Positions 62,730 through 64,000 of a stretch of DNA of 64,000 nt are shown here, piece after piece. The translations under genes were made by a program, and so were the position numbers. Every line of letters begins with the position of its first letter. Within the stretch, counting starts at the first letter, position 1. A model generated the notes under the pieces. That model ran no database searches and was not told the DNA's origin. It was given only the letters and a program-made list of their open reading frames with translations. The stretch spans positions 124,001 to 188,000 of the forward strand of contig CAXXFE010000001.1 in the NCBI GenBank assembly GCA_963666825.2. The letters are read 5' to 3'. Source of the stretch: Saccharicrinis sp963666825. GTDB lineage: Bacteria; Bacteroidota; Bacteroidia; Bacteroidales; Marinilabiliaceae.

Positions 62730-62779
62730 TTGTAAATAATATTTTATGTTTCATCTTTTAGAATACTTATTATTTACAA
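62730..62779 (-). terminator. Possible terminator downstream of the GH43 gene
   Basis: Perfect 11-bp arms TTGTAAATAAT (62730-62740) and ATTATTTACAA (62769-62779) with a 28-nt loop, just beyond the minus-strand GH43 stop codon. The arms are AT-rich and no long T run was noted, so the call is weak. Confidence 0.35.
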
Positions 62780-62791
62780 AATTATTTTTTC

Positions 62792-63742
62792 TTATTCTGC
62801 TTTATTTACACCTTCTGTGGTTTGAACAACCTTTTGGATATTTCCGTCAGGTTTGAAATGCAGATAATCTACACAAACCGAGCGACGATAATTTCCTCCT
62901 GTAGACAGCACTCCATTGTGGTAGAAATAGTAAGTTTTCCCTTTAAAATCGATTATACCCGGGTGTGTTGTTGTGCTATTGGGAACTGTGTCTTGTACTA
63001 CTCCTTTATGAACCCAAGGCCCTTCAATACTTTCAGAGGTGCAATACTCAACCGATTCGGGAAAATGGGCAGCGTAAAGGAGGTAATAAAGTCCTTTACT
63101 TTTATAAATCCAGGGAGCCTCTGTATAATTTTTGGGTGTAAAGGTATGAATTGGGCCATCAACTTCAATCATATTTTCTTTTAGTTTTACCCATTTGCAG
63201 CTCCCATTGCCCCAAAACATATAGGCTTGACCATTGTCGTCAATATAAACAGCCGGGTCAAGATCATCCCACGAATGTTTCATATCGGTAGTCATATCAT
63301 TTGTTATTAATGCTTTACCGATGGCATCCTTAAATGGGCCTGTTGGGCTGTCAGAAACCGCTACTCCAATACCTACACCACCTTTACTGTTTGAATCGGC
63401 TTTATGGATGGTTGATATATACCAGTAAAATTTTCCATTTCGTTCAATGCAATGTGCAGCATTGGCCGCATAGGCCGACCATTTAAAATCTGTTGTTTTA
63501 AGGCATGTACCATGACTTTTCCAATTAATCATATCGGTGGATGAGTAAACCAACCAACCAGGCATTTTATAAGTTTTAGCATCAACGGATGCTGTATCAT
63601 GACCAACATAAAGGTAAACGGTATTGTTATGAACCAACGGTGCAGGATCGGCAGTGAATACATCCTTAATAATAGGATTTTGAGCATTGCAATAAACTAT
63701 TGCAAACATCATTAAAAATATAAAAAAGTGTTTTTTATTCAT
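62792..63742 (-). CDS. GH43-family glycosidase (arabinosidase/xylosidase-like)
   Basis: A 316-residue secreted beta-propeller enzyme (signal peptide to about residue 20, YCNAQ). The three catalytic acids are visible: Asp in VFTADPAPLVHNNTVYLY, Asp in WDDLDPAVYIDDNGQAY and Glu in NYTEAPWIYKSKGLYYL. Typical blocks WLVYSSTDMINWKSHG and STTTHPGIIDFKGKTYYFYHNG complete the propeller. It belongs to the arabinofuranosidase/xylosidase group of GH43. It is 11 bp downstream of the gene that enters from the right edge, so these form a minus-strand operon running towards the IS4 relic. Confidence 0.92.
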   Translation of the reverse strand: MNKKHFFIFLMMFAIVYCNAQNPIIKDVFTADPAPLVHNNTVYLYVGHDTASVDAKTYKMPGWLVYSSTDMINWKSHGTCLKTTDFKWSAYAANAAHCIERNGKFYWYISTIHKADSNSKGGVGIGVAVSDSPTGPFKDAIGKALITNDMTTDMKHSWDDLDPAVYIDDNGQAYMFWGNGSCKWVKLKENMIEVDGPIHTFTPKNYTEAPWIYKSKGLYYLLYAAHFPESVEYCTSESIEGPWVHKGVVQDTVPNSTTTHPGIIDFKGKTYYFYHNGVLSTGGNYRRSVCVDYLHFKPDGNIQKVVQTTEGVNKAE

Positions 63743-63753
63743 GGTAATTAAAG

Positions 63754-64000
63754 TTATTCATTTACAATTTCCCAACTAAGAACTGTTCCTCCTTTACGAT
63801 TTGGCAAAGCCCCTGGGTTATCTGCTGAATATGGTTCACCAGTTCCGAGAGTTAACCCAACTAATTGGTTGGTTTTAAGCGATAAAAGCATACACTGGTT
63901 GTATAACATGTCTTGCCACATAAAAAGACTTCCTTCGTTTTCTTCTTTTAAAAGTCGTACATCGGCAGAAATGCCAATGCCAACTACTGTAACAAATCCA
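63754..64000 (-). CDS. 3' end of an unidentified gene (continues outside window)
   Basis: The last 82 codons of a minus-strand gene. Readable parts are FVTVVGIGISADVRLLKEEN, LFMWQDMLYNQCMLLSLKTN and PGALPNRKGGTVLSWEIVNE before a stop. The frame is open to the window edge. It is upstream of the GH43 gene by 11 bp, so it is probably part of the same carbohydrate-degrading operon. The family is not identified from this fragment. Confidence 0.7.
   Translation of the reverse strand, partial: GFVTVVGIGISADVRLLKEENEGSLFMWQDMLYNQCMLLSLKTNQLVGLTLGTGEPYSADNPGALPNRKGGTVLSWEIVNE

Noticed and set aside
1..64000. CRISPR arrays, tRNA, rRNA and riboswitches.
   Set aside because: No regularly spaced identical repeats and no recognisable tRNA, rRNA or riboswitch core was seen on either strand by reading; small RNAs cannot be excluded this way.

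Overview
This AT-rich window comes from a member of the Bacteroidota, probably a marine or anaerobic Marinilabiliales-type bacterium (the order is an inference). The evidence is a SusC/SusD pair, a hybrid two-component regulator fused to AraC, type IX secretion (T9SS) C-terminal sorting domains, TAnnTTTG-type -7 promoter elements and few Shine-Dalgarno sites.

Positions 1-15581 form a plus-strand sugar-degradation cluster. It holds two GH3 enzymes (the first cut by the window edge), a GH78 alpha-L-rhamnosidase, a GH2 enzyme, a membrane-anchored sugar isomerase-like protein, a GH35-like enzyme, an acetyltransferase, two short-chain dehydrogenases and mannonate dehydratase (uxuA). It would release rhamnose, galactose or glucose and feed a hexuronate into the KDG pathway. 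Positions 15868-19084 carry an orphan periplasmic sugar-binding protein, phosphofructokinase, a small lipoprotein and methylglyoxal synthase.

Positions 19460-37465 are an accessory island bounded by two inverted, apparently identical 804-bp IS6-family copies. It contains two RelE/YoeB-type toxin-antitoxin pairs, a DUF7660 protein, an AbiU2-like HEPN protein, several unknown small genes (one present as two paralogous copies), an S41 peptidase, a TPR protein with a frameshift, a TetR-FabF pair, and a four-gene operon. That operon encodes a caspase-like cysteine peptidase, a transglycosylase-like protein, a large membrane protein with an Aim24-like end, and an SH3-type lipoprotein. Gene boundaries in the island are marked by 13 copies of a short motif (TTTnnTGAGACT). 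All copies point the same way whatever the gene direction, which suggests an integron-like or recombination-built cassette array. The island sits beside IS66 and IS3 relics.

Positions 39078-56938 are a polysaccharide utilisation locus: SusC, SusD, a T9SS-exported PL4 rhamnogalacturonan lyase, an unknown T9SS protein, a GH2 enzyme, a GH43 enzyme, a GH43-like relic, a galactanase-like GH43, and the HTCS regulator. With the first cluster this fits degradation of rhamnogalacturonan I and/or arabinogalactan.

Positions 57346-62683 are mobile and defence material: an IS1595-family element with an 8-bp target duplication, an AbiE toxin-antitoxin operon with a 40-bp perfect palindrome at its promoter and a third unknown gene, a truncated SWIM-type gene and a decayed IS4-family transposase. 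From 62792 to the end, on the minus strand, lie another GH43 gene and the 3' end of an unidentified gene. No tRNA, rRNA or CRISPR array was seen.
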